A stretch of 64,000 nucleotides of DNA from Caldicellulosiruptor hydrothermalis 108. GTDB taxonomy: Bacteria; Bacillota; Thermoanaerobacteria; Caldicellulosiruptorales; Caldicellulosiruptoraceae. This document shows positions 36,760 through 46,099 of the stretch, piece by piece. Position numbers and translations under genes: made by a program. Location of the stretch: assembly GCF_000166355.1 (NCBI RefSeq), contig NC_014652.1:1772928-1836927 (forward strand), read 5' to 3'. Each line of letters opens with the position of its first letter. The stretch's first letter is position 1. The notes beneath the pieces are model-generated. The model was not told where the DNA came from and did no database searches. It saw nothing but the letters and a program-made list of their open reading frames with translations.

Positions 36760-37599
36760 TTATTTTATATCATCAATTTTATACTCTTTTATTCCACTAT
36801 CACTTCTAATCTGAATAGAATTATCAGTAAACGTAATTGCTCCCGTTTCTTTATCCCACTTTACCCTTTTATTAATTACAATCCTTTCATCTTTAACTTT
36901 GCCTATATTAAGCTTCACTTCATCTTCAGCATTTATATCTTTCGTGTAGAATGCAATATTATTATTTTCAGAAATATAAGGACCTTTTAGGATACTTTCA
37001 CTATCAGACGTTTCAAAAATGACTTGGTCATTTTTATAAATCTTTTCTCTGCCTTTCAGATTTGAAAAGTGTGGCTGTGGCAAAGCATAATAAATATTTT
37101 CTTTCCGGCTATCCCAAACAAATCCTATCCCATAATACTCTTTTATTACTTGTAATTTGTTTGCATCAAGCAAGCAATAAACATCCAAGCTTGGGTTAAC
37201 ATGAGCGTAAAATCCAATCATACTATTGTTGAGCCATTCTAAATTATTTACAGATGAAAAAGTTATATTTTCTAAATGAATTTTCTTTATTTCTTTTGTT
37301 TTGAGTTCTAAAATACCTACACTTTCATTGTTTATGTCAGAAATATAATAGGCAACCCTTGTTTTATCTGGCGATAATACTGGAAAAGATTTTTTGTCAC
37401 TGTCAGTTGTCATTTTCTCATCGTTAAAATAAATCTGATTATCTTGAATTGTTATACTTCCTTCCCGTGGAAACATACCTTTGACGTATTTTTCTCCTTC
37501 CTTAAATCCATTAAGAAAATCTCCCTTAACTAAAATACCAATTGCAGCCACAACCAAAAACCCTACTGATAAAACTAAAATAATTGCTTTACTTTTCAT
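36760..37599 (-). CDS. Exported propeller-like protein
   Basis: 279 aa from the ATG at 37599 (GAGGAGAG upstream). Signal anchor MKSKAIILVLSVGFLVVAAI, then a region with repeated strands (FPVLSPDKTRVAYYISD; GILELKTKEIKKI; GFVWDSRKENIYYALP; ISENNNIAFYTKDIN) typical of a TolB/WD40-type propeller. Preceded by repeat R3. Function unknown. Confidence 0.65.
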   Translation of the reverse strand: MKSKAIILVLSVGFLVVAAIGILVKGDFLNGFKEGEKYVKGMFPREGSITIQDNQIYFNDEKMTTDSDKKSFPVLSPDKTRVAYYISDINNESVGILELKTKEIKKIHLENITFSSVNNLEWLNNSMIGFYAHVNPSLDVYCLLDANKLQVIKEYYGIGFVWDSRKENIYYALPQPHFSNLKGREKIYKNDQVIFETSDSESILKGPYISENNNIAFYTKDINAEDEVKLNIGKVKDERIVINKRVKWDKETGAITFTDNSIQIRSDSGIKEYKIDDIK

Positions 37600-37614
37600 A
37601 AAATTCTCTCCTCG

Positions 37615-37920
37615 CATCTTATTTTGCATCCCTTCATGGACGCCCATGAAAGGTTGATGCCGATACAAGTTGAAATTTCTCGAAATTAAAATAAATATTT
37701 TCTTTTTTATATTTCCTGGTATACAATCCTATTTGCATATAAACTATCTCATTTACGAGAGGCAATATGCAGATTGCTATATTTACTAATATTCTCCTTG
37801 ACATTTTCACCTCAATTTTACTTTATTAATTTTCATCCTGTCAAACTGTTTTTTTTAGTTAATTTTATGCAATTTTTATCTATTATCTCCCTCTTTCTTT
37901 TAATATCTCTAAATTTTAGC
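37615..37920 (-). repeat. Promoter-leader repeat, copy R3
   Basis: TTGACA (37839-37844), 18-nt spacer, TAAAAT (37815-37820), leader with a 56-codon open frame (37804 down to 37634), a GGCATCAACC block and the hairpin TTCATGG-GCGT-CCATGAA just before the 36760 gene. The remaining 37921-38052 gap holds a small AACGCTC/GAGCGTT hairpin and the transposase 5' region. Confidence 0.85.
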
Positions 37921-37983
37921 CTTTTGCAAAAACGCTCAAGATGAGCGTTATCAAGCTTTACATAGAATCAAAAAAGACTGGTC

Positions 37984-38046
37984 ACCCTCCTCATAATTGT
38001 AGTAAAATATGATTATATAAAACAAATTTTCTACTATGAGGAGGGT
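37984..38046 (+). promoter_or_regulatory. Inverted repeat hiding the transposase ribosome site
   Basis: ACCCTCCTCATA (37984-37995) is the exact complement of TATGAGGAGGGT (38035-38046), and the second arm contains the GAGGAGGG ribosome site. Read-through RNA would fold and block translation, while a transcript starting between the arms would not, as known for other insertion sequences. Confidence 0.6.
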
Positions 38047-38052
38047 TCCAAA

Positions 38053-39483
38053 ATGTTCAACACCAAACCTAAACAACTTTCTTTCATAGACCTATTCTCC
38101 CACCTAAAGGCTTCGGCTCTCTACAAGCCTGAAAGCCTCTTGGGCTTGTTCAATAAATTCATTGACTTGTCACATTATATACCTTCTTCTTTCTACAATG
38201 CCTACTACAAATATTTCGGTAAGCATAGATACTTCTCTTTAGAATCTATGCTTTGTTGCTTCCTCGTCCAAAAATTGCTCAAACTCAATACTTTAACTCA
38301 GCTTCGTGCTGTCTTACTCAACTCATTCGAACTTCGCTCATTTTGTAATCTTCATGGCAATGTCCCTTCTATCTCTACTCTCTCTCGCTTTAGAAAAATA
38401 TTTGCAAGTGAAATCCATAAACTTTTTCAAAATATCTCTATCCATGCACATAATATTTCCATCCAACAATGCCCTCAAGATTCTTCAATCTTAATCTTCG
38501 ACACAACAGGTATTGTCCCAAAGGTTCGTGAAAACAATCCTAAATTCATTCATCTACTGCTGAAAAATACCTCAAAAGCTAACCCTGAACTTCCCTCTGA
38601 AAAAGTCTACTCTCTCGTTTATTCTTCTTTGCCTAAAACTGCTAACGCTAATTCTAACATCCGTCTTATGTTTGTAAATGGCCATTTCTGCTGGGCTTTA
38701 AAATTTGCAGTCATTACCAACGCTCTCGGTATCCCTTTAGCTTTAGTACCTCTGTTTAACTATGATTCCCCTTCCTCTGACCCACAAGAAGCAAAAGCTA
38801 TCTCCGACTCTAAAGGTTTAATTCCTTCGCTCGAAACTTTATTCTCTTATATCCCCAAAAATTTCTCCACTTTCATCGCCGACAGTGCTTTGGATTCCCA
38901 CAACATATACTCCACTTTAAAAAATACCTTTAACTTCTCCAAAATCGTTATTCCACTAAATACAAGAGCTTCTAAAAATACTACACCTACATCAGACCCC
39001 AATATCGTTATTTCTGAAGATGGTATCCCTATCTGCAAAAAGTTCAACAAACCTTTTAAACCCGAAGGCAAATGTCAGGGTAAAAATCGCTCTTTGCGCC
39101 TTAAATGGACTTGCCCTATGTCACAATACAAAGATGGCAAACGCATCTGCTCTTGCCCTCAGCCTTGTACTACCTCTAAATCGGGTAGAATGTTCTATAC
39201 ATACCCAGATAACTTTCGCTCTTTCCCAGGTATCAACAGAAATTCACAAGAGTTTTTTGACCTCTACAAAAAACGTGTCGCTGTAGAGCAGACTATTTAC
39301 CACCTGAAATCCTACATGGGCTCTGATACTATCTCTACTTATGACCATATTTCTATTTTCTCTGATTTCTTGCTATCTGCCATTACTTTCTCGCTCTTGT
39401 TTATTCTCGCTCACAATATCAAACTCTATTGCTCTAAATTGACTATCAAAAAACTTAACAAGCTCAAAAAACTTATCGCTTAA
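38053..39483 (+). mobile_element. DDE transposase of an IS4/IS5-superfamily insertion sequence
   Basis: 476-aa transposase, apparently intact. N-terminal DUF772-like block (YFSLESMLCCFLVQKLLKL), candidate catalytic Asp in ILIFDTTG and in FIADSALDS, and Glu in RVAVEQTIYHLKSY near the C-terminus. A Cys-rich insert (CPMSQYKDGKRICSCPQPC) lies before it. It is the only plus-strand gene in the island. Precise IS ends and target duplications could not be fixed by eye; a CCTTCT/AGAAGG hairpin follows at about 39542-39572. Confidence 0.85.
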
Positions 39484-39789
39484 TACTACTATTTTTTAAA
39501 TCTATTTCTTACAAAAAATTTCTGGTTTTGTTTTTACTTAACCTTCTAAAACAAGGAGTTAAGAAGGCTTAGGATATTATTGTCTTTTTTGAAGTTGTTA
39601 ATTTTTGTCATATGTTTGTTGCTGATTATTTTTGTTGGTATTGATAATATTTGGTTTTCACTTCTCTTTTCTTTTTGTATCTTGATTGTATTTCATGTTA
39701 GTATTGGTGCCTTTTACCTTCAATCACCACCTATTTTGCAAACGCCTATTAATATCTCTAAATTTCTTAAATTTTCTCATGTTTTTTGC
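39484..39789. other. AT-rich spacer after the transposase
   Basis: Contains the likely right end of the insertion sequence (small hairpin near 39550) and a TATCTCTAAATTTCTTAAATTTT block also found beside R2, R3 and R4. A 71-codon hydrophobic plus-strand frame exists but starts at TTG without a ribosome site; I see no convincing gene. Confidence 0.5.
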
Positions 39790-39825
39790 AAATAAAAAGC
39801 TGCCCCCTTCTCTGGAGGCAGCTTT
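39790..39825 (-). terminator. Terminator of the MMPL fragment (duplicate of the one at 49671)
   Basis: Minus strand AAAGCTGCC (39817-39825) pairs with GGCAGCTTT (39796-39804), then TTATTTG. The same hairpin follows the intact MMPL gene. Confidence 0.75.
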
Positions 39826-40229
39826 CAAATTTTTTCGAAGTTCCTTTTATATTATATCCCTTTTTATTCTCATCAAAGTATTGTACAAAAATGGAAGCAG
39901 AAAAAATGCAAGCAGAACAAGACCTATCACAACACACACTGAAACCTGCATAAGCGTTAAAATCCCAGATGGTAGCATTGCCGCAAATGTGCCGGCTAAG
40001 ATTATAGCAGCTGAGGTTACAACATGCCCTATATTTGCCGAGGTAAGCCTGAGCGCCTCGTTTATCTCTAAGTCTTTATATTCATAAAACCTTATCAGCA
40101 AAAATACACTGTACTCTATACCCAAAGCTAAGAACACAACAAAGTGAAAAATGGCACTGCCTAGTTGAGTGCTTCGTATTTGAAAATACCTTTGAAAATC
40201 ATCTCTGTTATAGAGAGTGCAAGGTAGTA
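39790..40229. repeat. Direct repeat DR-left (copy of 49671-50111)
   Basis: About 440 bp aligning with the terminator plus 3' end of the MMPL gene at roughly 85-90 percent by eye. The match ends abruptly at the GCAAGGTAGTA shared by both copies. Confidence 0.85.
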
Positions 40230-40236
40230 ATATCAT
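39847..40236 (-). pseudogene. MMPL transporter 3' fragment
   Basis: Encodes about 100 residues nearly the same as the C-terminus of the intact MMPL protein: FVVFLALGIEYSVFLLIRF, LTSANIGHVVTSAAIILAG and PSGILTLMQVSVCVVIGL. Compared with the intact copy a G is missing in AACAAAGTG (frameshift) and a TGG has become TAG. It cannot make a working exporter. Confidence 0.85.
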
Positions 40237-40411
40237 TGATAAATTTTTGAAATTTTATTTTTGCGGTTGTTTTATTTAAGACTTCGTCATCTATATTATA
40301 TTTTGACAATAATACTTTATCTAGTTCGTAACTTTCAGCAAATTTATATAGAAGACTCTCATCTTTTATATAATTTATCAAGTAATTATATAAAACCTCA
40401 CATACTTTCAT
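40208..40411 (-). CDS. Small protein of unknown function, 3' end inside the direct repeat
   Basis: 67 aa with an excellent GAAGGAGAAGGG ribosome site before the ATG at 40411. Helical and charged (YNYLINYIKDESLLYKF; KIKFQKFINDI). The last residues and stop are read from the MMPL repeat, so the original C-terminus was probably replaced. It follows two ABC exporter genes by 30 bp, where a peptide or accessory gene might sit; no precursor-like motif is visible. Confidence 0.5.
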   Translation of the reverse strand: MKVCEVLYNYLINYIKDESLLYKFAESYELDKVLLSKYNIDDEVLNKTTAKIKFQKFINDITTLHSL

Positions 40412-40440
40412 TATATACCCTTCTCCTTCTAAAATAAAAT

Positions 40441-42045
40441 TTAATTGAAATCAATTTGATAAATTTTATTAAAATATCTCAATAAGTTCCTTTCATGAGT
40501 AACCATAATAATAGTAGTGTTTGGATCTTCTAGCAGACTGGAAATAACTTTTTTCCCCTCTTCATCTAAATTTGCAGTTACTTCGTCAAACAAATAAAAT
40601 TGCCTCCCTTTGAGCATTGCTCTTCCAAGAGAAATTCGTTGTTTTTGCCCACCTGATAAATAAATTCCATTATCACCCGCACGTTTGTCTTTTATTTCTT
40701 CCAACATTAGTTTTTTCATAACGCTCTCTAAAGTATTTATTTCTTTGTTGAATTTCACCATCTTGATATTATCTTCCACTGAAAAGTTAAATATAAATGG
40801 CTGTTGAGAACAATACCCAATACTTTCTCTTAAACTCTCTAAATTTATTTCCTTGAGTTCAATCCCATTAATGTAAATTTCACCTTCATAGTCCTCATAG
40901 AAACCTAAAAGAATTTTTAAAAAAGTAGTCTTTCCAGACCCATTTTCACCTATTATTGCTACTTTATCTCCTTTTTTTATGTCAAGAGAAATATTCTTGA
41001 AAATATAATCTTTATCAAACCTATATCCTATATTTTTTATCTCTACAATTTCTATATCCTTTGTTAGTACTTTTCCTCCATATCTTTCTGGAGAGTTTAT
41101 TAAATCTAATATCCTCTTTGAGAATATTTTAAGTTTATAAAACTGGTTAATCGTATTAATGATGTAATTTATCATTCCCTTTATCAAAATTGAATATCCA
41201 GTTATTTTTATAAAATCTCCCAAGGAAATTTTATTTCTTAACATAAAATAACTGCCCAAAATATACATAAATAGCATTGAAATCTGAGAGAAAGTATCAT
41301 CCATTGTCTTTAAAATAACTGAAGTTTTGATCTTCTCTTTTACATACTTTTCAATAAAGTCTTGGTAGCACTTTTTTATCATTTCCTCTATTTCCTTTTC
41401 TAATGAATGAACTTTAATATACAAAAAACTTTGAACAACTTGATTTTCTAATTCTCTTAATTCATCTTTCCTCTCCTGACCATATTTTGTAATTCTCTGG
41501 TTTTGTTTTTTTGTGATTAGAGGAACTATTATAGGAAGTAAAACTAATATAAAAGATAATATTGAATAAAAAATTTCTATTTTTATCATTACATATAGTA
41601 CGTAAAGTATGAATATACAAGAAAACAAAATTTCAACAACATCCAAAATTGCAAATCTAAATAATCTTATATCATCATTAAATCTTGTCAGCACTTCACC
41701 AACTGTCAATTTATTTAATTTCAAAAGCTTTTGACACAAAAATTTTTTGTAGATATTAGTATCGTGTAGGACTACTACCTTCCCAAATAATAAAGCTCTA
41801 TATATAGAAGATATGCACGGCAAAACAAAAATAACAATACACAGAATAAATAGAAGATTAATTATGTTGTTTTTCAATAAATAAAAATCTCTTTTTAATG
41901 CTGCATCCATATAAACTCCTAATTTTGATACCAAATATATGTCTACAATATTTTGTAGAGAAAAAATAATTATATCACACAACAATACATACCAATATTT
42001 AACCAAAAAATCCTTAACTAATCTATTTTTTTCTTTAATCACCAT
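40441..42045 (-). CDS. ABC exporter, membrane domain fused to ATPase (subunit 2)
   Basis: 534 aa: six-helix exporter domain (about 1-320) and nucleotide-binding domain with Walker A GENGSGKTTFLKILLG near residue 360, signature YLSGGQKQRISLG, and FYLFDEVTANLDEEG, so ATPase competent. GAGGTAG ribosome site. It starts 17 bp after a second half-transporter, so the pair likely forms a heterodimer. The radical SAM remnants nearby suggest export of a modified peptide, but no precursor is evident. Confidence 0.85.
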   Translation of the reverse strand: MVIKEKNRLVKDFLVKYWYVLLCDIIIFSLQNIVDIYLVSKLGVYMDAALKRDFYLLKNNIINLLFILCIVIFVLPCISSIYRALLFGKVVVLHDTNIYKKFLCQKLLKLNKLTVGEVLTRFNDDIRLFRFAILDVVEILFSCIFILYVLYVMIKIEIFYSILSFILVLLPIIVPLITKKQNQRITKYGQERKDELRELENQVVQSFLYIKVHSLEKEIEEMIKKCYQDFIEKYVKEKIKTSVILKTMDDTFSQISMLFMYILGSYFMLRNKISLGDFIKITGYSILIKGMINYIINTINQFYKLKIFSKRILDLINSPERYGGKVLTKDIEIVEIKNIGYRFDKDYIFKNISLDIKKGDKVAIIGENGSGKTTFLKILLGFYEDYEGEIYINGIELKEINLESLRESIGYCSQQPFIFNFSVEDNIKMVKFNKEINTLESVMKKLMLEEIKDKRAGDNGIYLSGGQKQRISLGRAMLKGRQFYLFDEVTANLDEEGKKVISSLLEDPNTTIIMVTHERNLLRYFNKIYQIDFN

Positions 42046-42062
42046 AAAAAACTACCTCGCTG

Positions 42063-43670
42063 TTAATAAATTTCAGCAATTTCGTTTACTGATTGGTTTT
42101 CGATTCTCCAAATTTTATTTACACAACTTGCCAATTCAATATTATGTGAAACAATTATTATTGTTTTTTCACTTTTACAAAGAATATCTTTCAAAATTTC
42201 TATACTTTTAGTATCAAGATAATTAGTCGGTTCATCAATTATTAAGATTGAAGACTTTTTCAACAACCCTCTTATTATTGATATTTTCTGTTTTTGCCCA
42301 TCTGAAAGTTGATTAATTTTTTTTGATAAAATATCATCCAAACCAAACAAGTGCAGTAAACTTCTTTTTCTATCTTCCAAATTGTCTTGAATCATCATAT
42401 TAAGGTTATTATCTATATCCTGTGTAAAGAAAGTAAAATTTTGAGGAATAAATGAAATGTGTTTACTGAAACTCTTAAAATCTACTTTTGAAAGTGGTAC
42501 ACCATTAATAAGAATATCACCTTTAAAAGATTCATAAAGTCCCATTATAAGCTTCAAAAGAGTAGTTTTTCCACTTCCATTAGAACCCATAATCAATATT
42601 TTATCTCCTTTGTTGATACGAAAATTTATTTTGTTGAAGATACTCTTAGAATTTTCATAGGAAAACGAAACATTTTTAAACACAATATTTTCAATTTCAT
42701 TTATTTGTATCATATTCCCATATTGATCTTCTATATCAAAATTTAGTATTTCACTAATTCTTTCAAAAGAACTTTTTTCAACCCTCAAATTTTGAAAACC
42801 TTTTGCTGCTACTTTAAAATTATCAATTACAATAGGAAAAAGTGATATGAACACTACAACCAAATCAGGAGTTATTAATTTTTTATATAAAAATAAACCT
42901 AACATGATATATATTCCAAATTTTGCTATATTGTTGCATAAGTTGTAAAGTATATCTTCAATTGATCCTACTTTTTCCATTTCATTTGCACATTTTTTGC
43001 TGACTTCTTCCAAGGAAAGAAATCTTAAAGAGGCCCATTCATAAAGATTATATGCTTTTATTACTTCAATTCCTTCAAAAGACTGTTTAATAAAACCTGT
43101 TAACTCATCATCTGCACGATGACTTTTTTCAACTATTTTATTCATATATTTTATTGTAAAAAACAGCGGAAATATAGGTAAAATCCAAAGACCAAAAAAA
43201 ATAACTGAAAGAGAAAAATTTTTTAGACCCAAAAAAATAAAATAACCTGCTAAACATATTAAGGCTGAAAAAACTGAAGAATAATGAACATAAAAACACT
43301 TTACTATATCATTAAAGTCCTGCTCTAATCTATTTAAAATCTCACCTTGTCCATATTTTTCTATTAATGAATATTTGTTATTCAAAAACAACATAAATAA
43401 CTTTTTCTTTAGTTCAATAATTCTATTCTCTTTAAAAAATTCAATTAACAATGAAAAAAATAATTTGCCAGAAATAATAATAAGATAAATTAAAAGAAAG
43501 GTAACTACATTACATATAAAAACCTCCATATCTTTTTGGATAGCTAATGAAAATAATTTAGCAAAGGTATTAGAAATATATATGTTTATGATACCCTCAA
43601 TTAAATTTATAAAAACAATGAAAATAGTAGGTAATAACAATACTATTCTTACATAGTATTTAAAATTCAT
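42063..43670 (-). CDS. ABC exporter, membrane domain fused to ATPase (subunit 1)
   Basis: About 535 aa from the ATG at 43670 (AAAGGG 9 nt upstream; an earlier start at 43709 is less likely). Six hydrophobic segments then an ATPase domain with Walker A GSNGSGKTTLLKLIMG, a variant signature QLSDGQKQKISII (Asp replacing Gly) and Walker B ILIIDEPTNYLD. The variant signature next to the canonical one in the partner is usual in asymmetric heterodimeric exporters. Confidence 0.85.
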   Translation of the reverse strand: MNFKYYVRIVLLLPTIFIVFINLIEGIINIYISNTFAKLFSLAIQKDMEVFICNVVTFLLIYLIIISGKLFFSLLIEFFKENRIIELKKKLFMLFLNNKYSLIEKYGQGEILNRLEQDFNDIVKCFYVHYSSVFSALICLAGYFIFLGLKNFSLSVIFFGLWILPIFPLFFTIKYMNKIVEKSHRADDELTGFIKQSFEGIEVIKAYNLYEWASLRFLSLEEVSKKCANEMEKVGSIEDILYNLCNNIAKFGIYIMLGLFLYKKLITPDLVVVFISLFPIVIDNFKVAAKGFQNLRVEKSSFERISEILNFDIEDQYGNMIQINEIENIVFKNVSFSYENSKSIFNKINFRINKGDKILIMGSNGSGKTTLLKLIMGLYESFKGDILINGVPLSKVDFKSFSKHISFIPQNFTFFTQDIDNNLNMMIQDNLEDRKRSLLHLFGLDDILSKKINQLSDGQKQKISIIRGLLKKSSILIIDEPTNYLDTKSIEILKDILCKSEKTIIIVSHNIELASCVNKIWRIENQSVNEIAEIY

Positions 43671-43785
43671 CCTTTTGCACCCTTTCCCAATAAATATAAG
43701 CTTATTCAATAATTCTATTCTGTATTGTTATATAAATTATCTAACAACCAATTACATGTTACTTTTGAATTAATCACTTTTTCTT

Positions 43786-44139
43786 CTAAATTTCAATCTG
43801 GCAAAAGTAATCTGTAATAGGTACATTTATTGATTTACAATAAGTAATTGAAGTAGTACTGTTTTGATCTAAAAATACTTTTAAATACTGATTTTCATAA
43901 TTATATACTAAGCAAGAAAGAATTAACTCCTTTCCTCTTTGCACTATTATTCTAAATTTATTGTTTTCGAAATGATATAGTTCCGGTATATATGCAACAT
44001 TCAAAGTTTTATTGTAATTCTTTAATTTTGAAACGAATTCATTGTAATTATTTTGTATTTTAAAATTTGTTTTTATATCTATTAAGAAAGTTCTCACATT
44101 ATTTTGCATTACATCTTTATAGTTTTGTAAATTTATCAA
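43786..44139 (-). CDS. Unrecognised 117-aa protein
   Basis: No family recognised. Mixed alpha/beta composition, Asn/Tyr/Lys rich (YIPELYHFENNKFRIIVQRG; YENQYLKVFLDQNS). The frame begins at TTG without a good ribosome site; an internal ATG at 44109 is an alternative. It sits directly downstream of the radical SAM fragment and upstream of the exporter pair, so it may be a relic or partner of that system. Confidence 0.4.
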   Translation of the reverse strand: MINLQNYKDVMQNNVRTFLIDIKTNFKIQNNYNEFVSKLKNYNKTLNVAYIPELYHFENNKFRIIVQRGKELILSCLVYNYENQYLKVFLDQNSTTSITYCKSINVPITDYFCQIEI

Positions 44140-44189
44140 ATCTATTAATTAAATTAACATCATCACACCTTACAATTAAATCTACTACT

Positions 44190-44820
44190 GGCAATTAATA
44201 TCGTTTAATGACAATTTGATCATAATTTTCTCTCATAAGACAAGTAGCTATTGTCACATTTTTAAAGTTCAATTCTTTTAAGGGCTTTAAAGCATTTATT
44301 GCTTTTTCAAAAAATCCATCACCTCTAATCTTATTATGAATTTCTTTAGGAACATCAATACTAATTTGAAACACAGAAAAATTTATATTTTGTATTTCCT
44401 TTTAGTATATCCTTTGTGAGTAAAAAACCATTAGTACTGATTAATATTTCCATATTTTGTAGTATGCATATTGTAATATCTCTACTATATCTTCTCTTGC
44501 AAACGGTTCTCCACCTGTGAAAAAGATTTTCTTTACCAAAATTCATCACTATAAACATCTATTAGCTTTTTAATTTTCCCGAGTAGTCAACTCATTATAA
44601 AATGGTTCGCCTGAGTTGCCATAGCAGTGTTTGCATAATGCATTGCATCGTTTAGTCACCCTTATTGAAGCTGCAAGTATAGGTATATCACCTAATAACT
44701 CTTTAATTCCAATAGTCCCATATTTCAATAGTTGTTTTATTTAAAGCAATCCTATTACTAAATAAATATCCATTTTAAACACTCTGTAGTCCATATTTAT
44801 TTGCTTATAAATAGGCATCT
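44190..44820 (-). pseudogene. Radical SAM/SPASM maturase, 5' half, multiply frameshifted
   Basis: Hand translation of three frames gives in order: ASIRVTKRCNALCKHCYGNS (CxxxCxxC radical SAM cluster, near 44620-44660), KKLIDVYSDEF, KIFFTGGEPFAREDIVEIL (GGEP motif), MEILISTNGFLLTKD, and FQISIDVPKEIHNKIRGDGF then NVTIATCLMRENYDQI. At least three frame changes and in-frame stops occur, so the gene is dead. The protein stops where the SPASM half would begin. Peptide-modifying maturases of this type often neighbour ABC exporters, as here. Confidence 0.8.
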
Positions 44821-44834
44821 AAACATTCCCCATC

Positions 44835-46019
44835 TTAATCTACATTTCTATATATCCTTTCAAAAAATAACAAAACAAAAACTGCTAAACCCGAAATTAA
44901 AATAAATGCAGCACTTACAAACAAGCCATATGAAATACCTAAAACCTTTATAAAGTAACCAATTCCAATACCTGCTAAAATTTCGCCACTAGCCTCTGCA
45001 AATTGAAAAAATGATAATGCAGTAGCCCTTATTTCAGAATTTATATATCTATTTAGATAACTTTGAAGATAAGGCCTAAGAAGAACTTCTAGTATAAAAA
45101 AAAGTATTAAACATAAATATGAAATAATATTTAACTTTACAAAGACAGCAATAGTTACTATCATAAACATTGAAATTTTTAGACAACCAATTATTAACAA
45201 CTCATTCTTTTTAGGACTATCCAATTTGTTTTGTAAAAGCATAAACATAAGACTAAAAATAGCACTGATTATATATATATTACTTATCAAGAAAATATTA
45301 AATTTTTTAAATTTAAGAAATGTTTGATAAAATCTTTCTATGCCATCTAATCCTATTGCGAATAAAAATACTGCTAATGACAATAAAAATAAACTTTTAG
45401 TTGAAATAATATAACAAATAGATAATTTAATCTTATTTATCATTGACTCGTTGCTATTTGAATTATAAGATTCTTGTAACGATTCAGGTACAAAAAAATA
45501 AGTTATCAAAGCTGCAATAATATATAATATTGCCGATACTATAAATGGTAGGATGGCATTTATTTTGTACATAAAGGTTATAAAAACTGCTCCAATAATA
45601 CTTCCTGTAATAAAAACAATGTACATTTTTCTAATCTCAATCTCAAATTTATCGCTTTTCCCTTTCAGAATTAAATAATCAGCTAACCATGCTTCTAATG
45701 CTCCAGATTCAAAGGAATCTGCTAATCCCATTATTAATACAGAAAATAGGAACATATAAAATGTATTTCCTAATGAAAATAAGAAAAAAGCAATAAAATT
45801 TAAAAGAGCTGATAAAAACAATGAAACTTTTCTACCATATCTATCTGCAAATGCCCCAAAAGGAATTTCTGTAACAAACCTAATTGTTTCTAAGACACTA
45901 CCCAATATTCCGATAGCAAATAATGAAACTTTTAAATTTGACATATGTAAAATCCAAATAGGAAAAAATAAACCTTTTGCAGTCCCTTTAATTAAAACAG
46001 TAATAAAATAAGCTAACAT
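44835..46019 (-). CDS. MFS transporter
   Basis: 394 aa, about 12 hydrophobic helices. The motif-A-like loop FGAFADRYGRKVSLF lies near residues 54-68. AGGTGAGGG ribosome site. Substrate unknown; drug or peptide efflux is typical of this type. A perfect 28-bp palindrome lies 27 bp upstream. It is flanked by the radical SAM relic and an IS21 remnant, so it may have come in with mobile DNA. Confidence 0.8.
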   Translation of the reverse strand: MLAYFITVLIKGTAKGLFFPIWILHMSNLKVSLFAIGILGSVLETIRFVTEIPFGAFADRYGRKVSLFLSALLNFIAFFLFSLGNTFYMFLFSVLIMGLADSFESGALEAWLADYLILKGKSDKFEIEIRKMYIVFITGSIIGAVFITFMYKINAILPFIVSAILYIIAALITYFFVPESLQESYNSNSNESMINKIKLSICYIISTKSLFLLSLAVFLFAIGLDGIERFYQTFLKFKKFNIFLISNIYIISAIFSLMFMLLQNKLDSPKKNELLIIGCLKISMFMIVTIAVFVKLNIISYLCLILFFILEVLLRPYLQSYLNRYINSEIRATALSFFQFAEASGEILAGIGIGYFIKVLGISYGLFVSAAFILISGLAVFVLLFFERIYRNVD

Positions 46020-46045
46020 AAAAATCCCTCACCTTTTTTTGTAGT

Positions 46046-46073
46046 TGGCAAGTCACTAAATAGTGACTTGCCA
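46046..46073. promoter_or_regulatory. 28-bp perfect palindrome upstream of the MFS gene
   Basis: TGGCAAGTCACTA (46046-46058), AA, TAGTGACTTGCCA (46061-46073). No U run follows on the minus strand, so it looks more like an operator or an IS-end relic than a terminator. Confidence 0.6.
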
Positions 46074-46099
46074 CTAAATATCTAAACTTTGTGACCACC

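Noticed and set aside
37615-37920. Repeat leaders as a known riboswitch (c-di-GMP or similar)
   Set aside because: I could not match the conserved cores of any riboswitch I know; treated as an unclassified repeat.
32345-37920. CRISPR array in the repeat-rich region
   Set aside because: Repeats are long, few and promoter-like; no short regularly spaced repeats were found anywhere in the window.
39580-39795. 71-aa hydrophobic plus-strand frame after the transposase
   Set aside because: TTG start, no ribosome site, composition is what AT-rich DNA gives by chance, and its end runs into the MMPL terminator.
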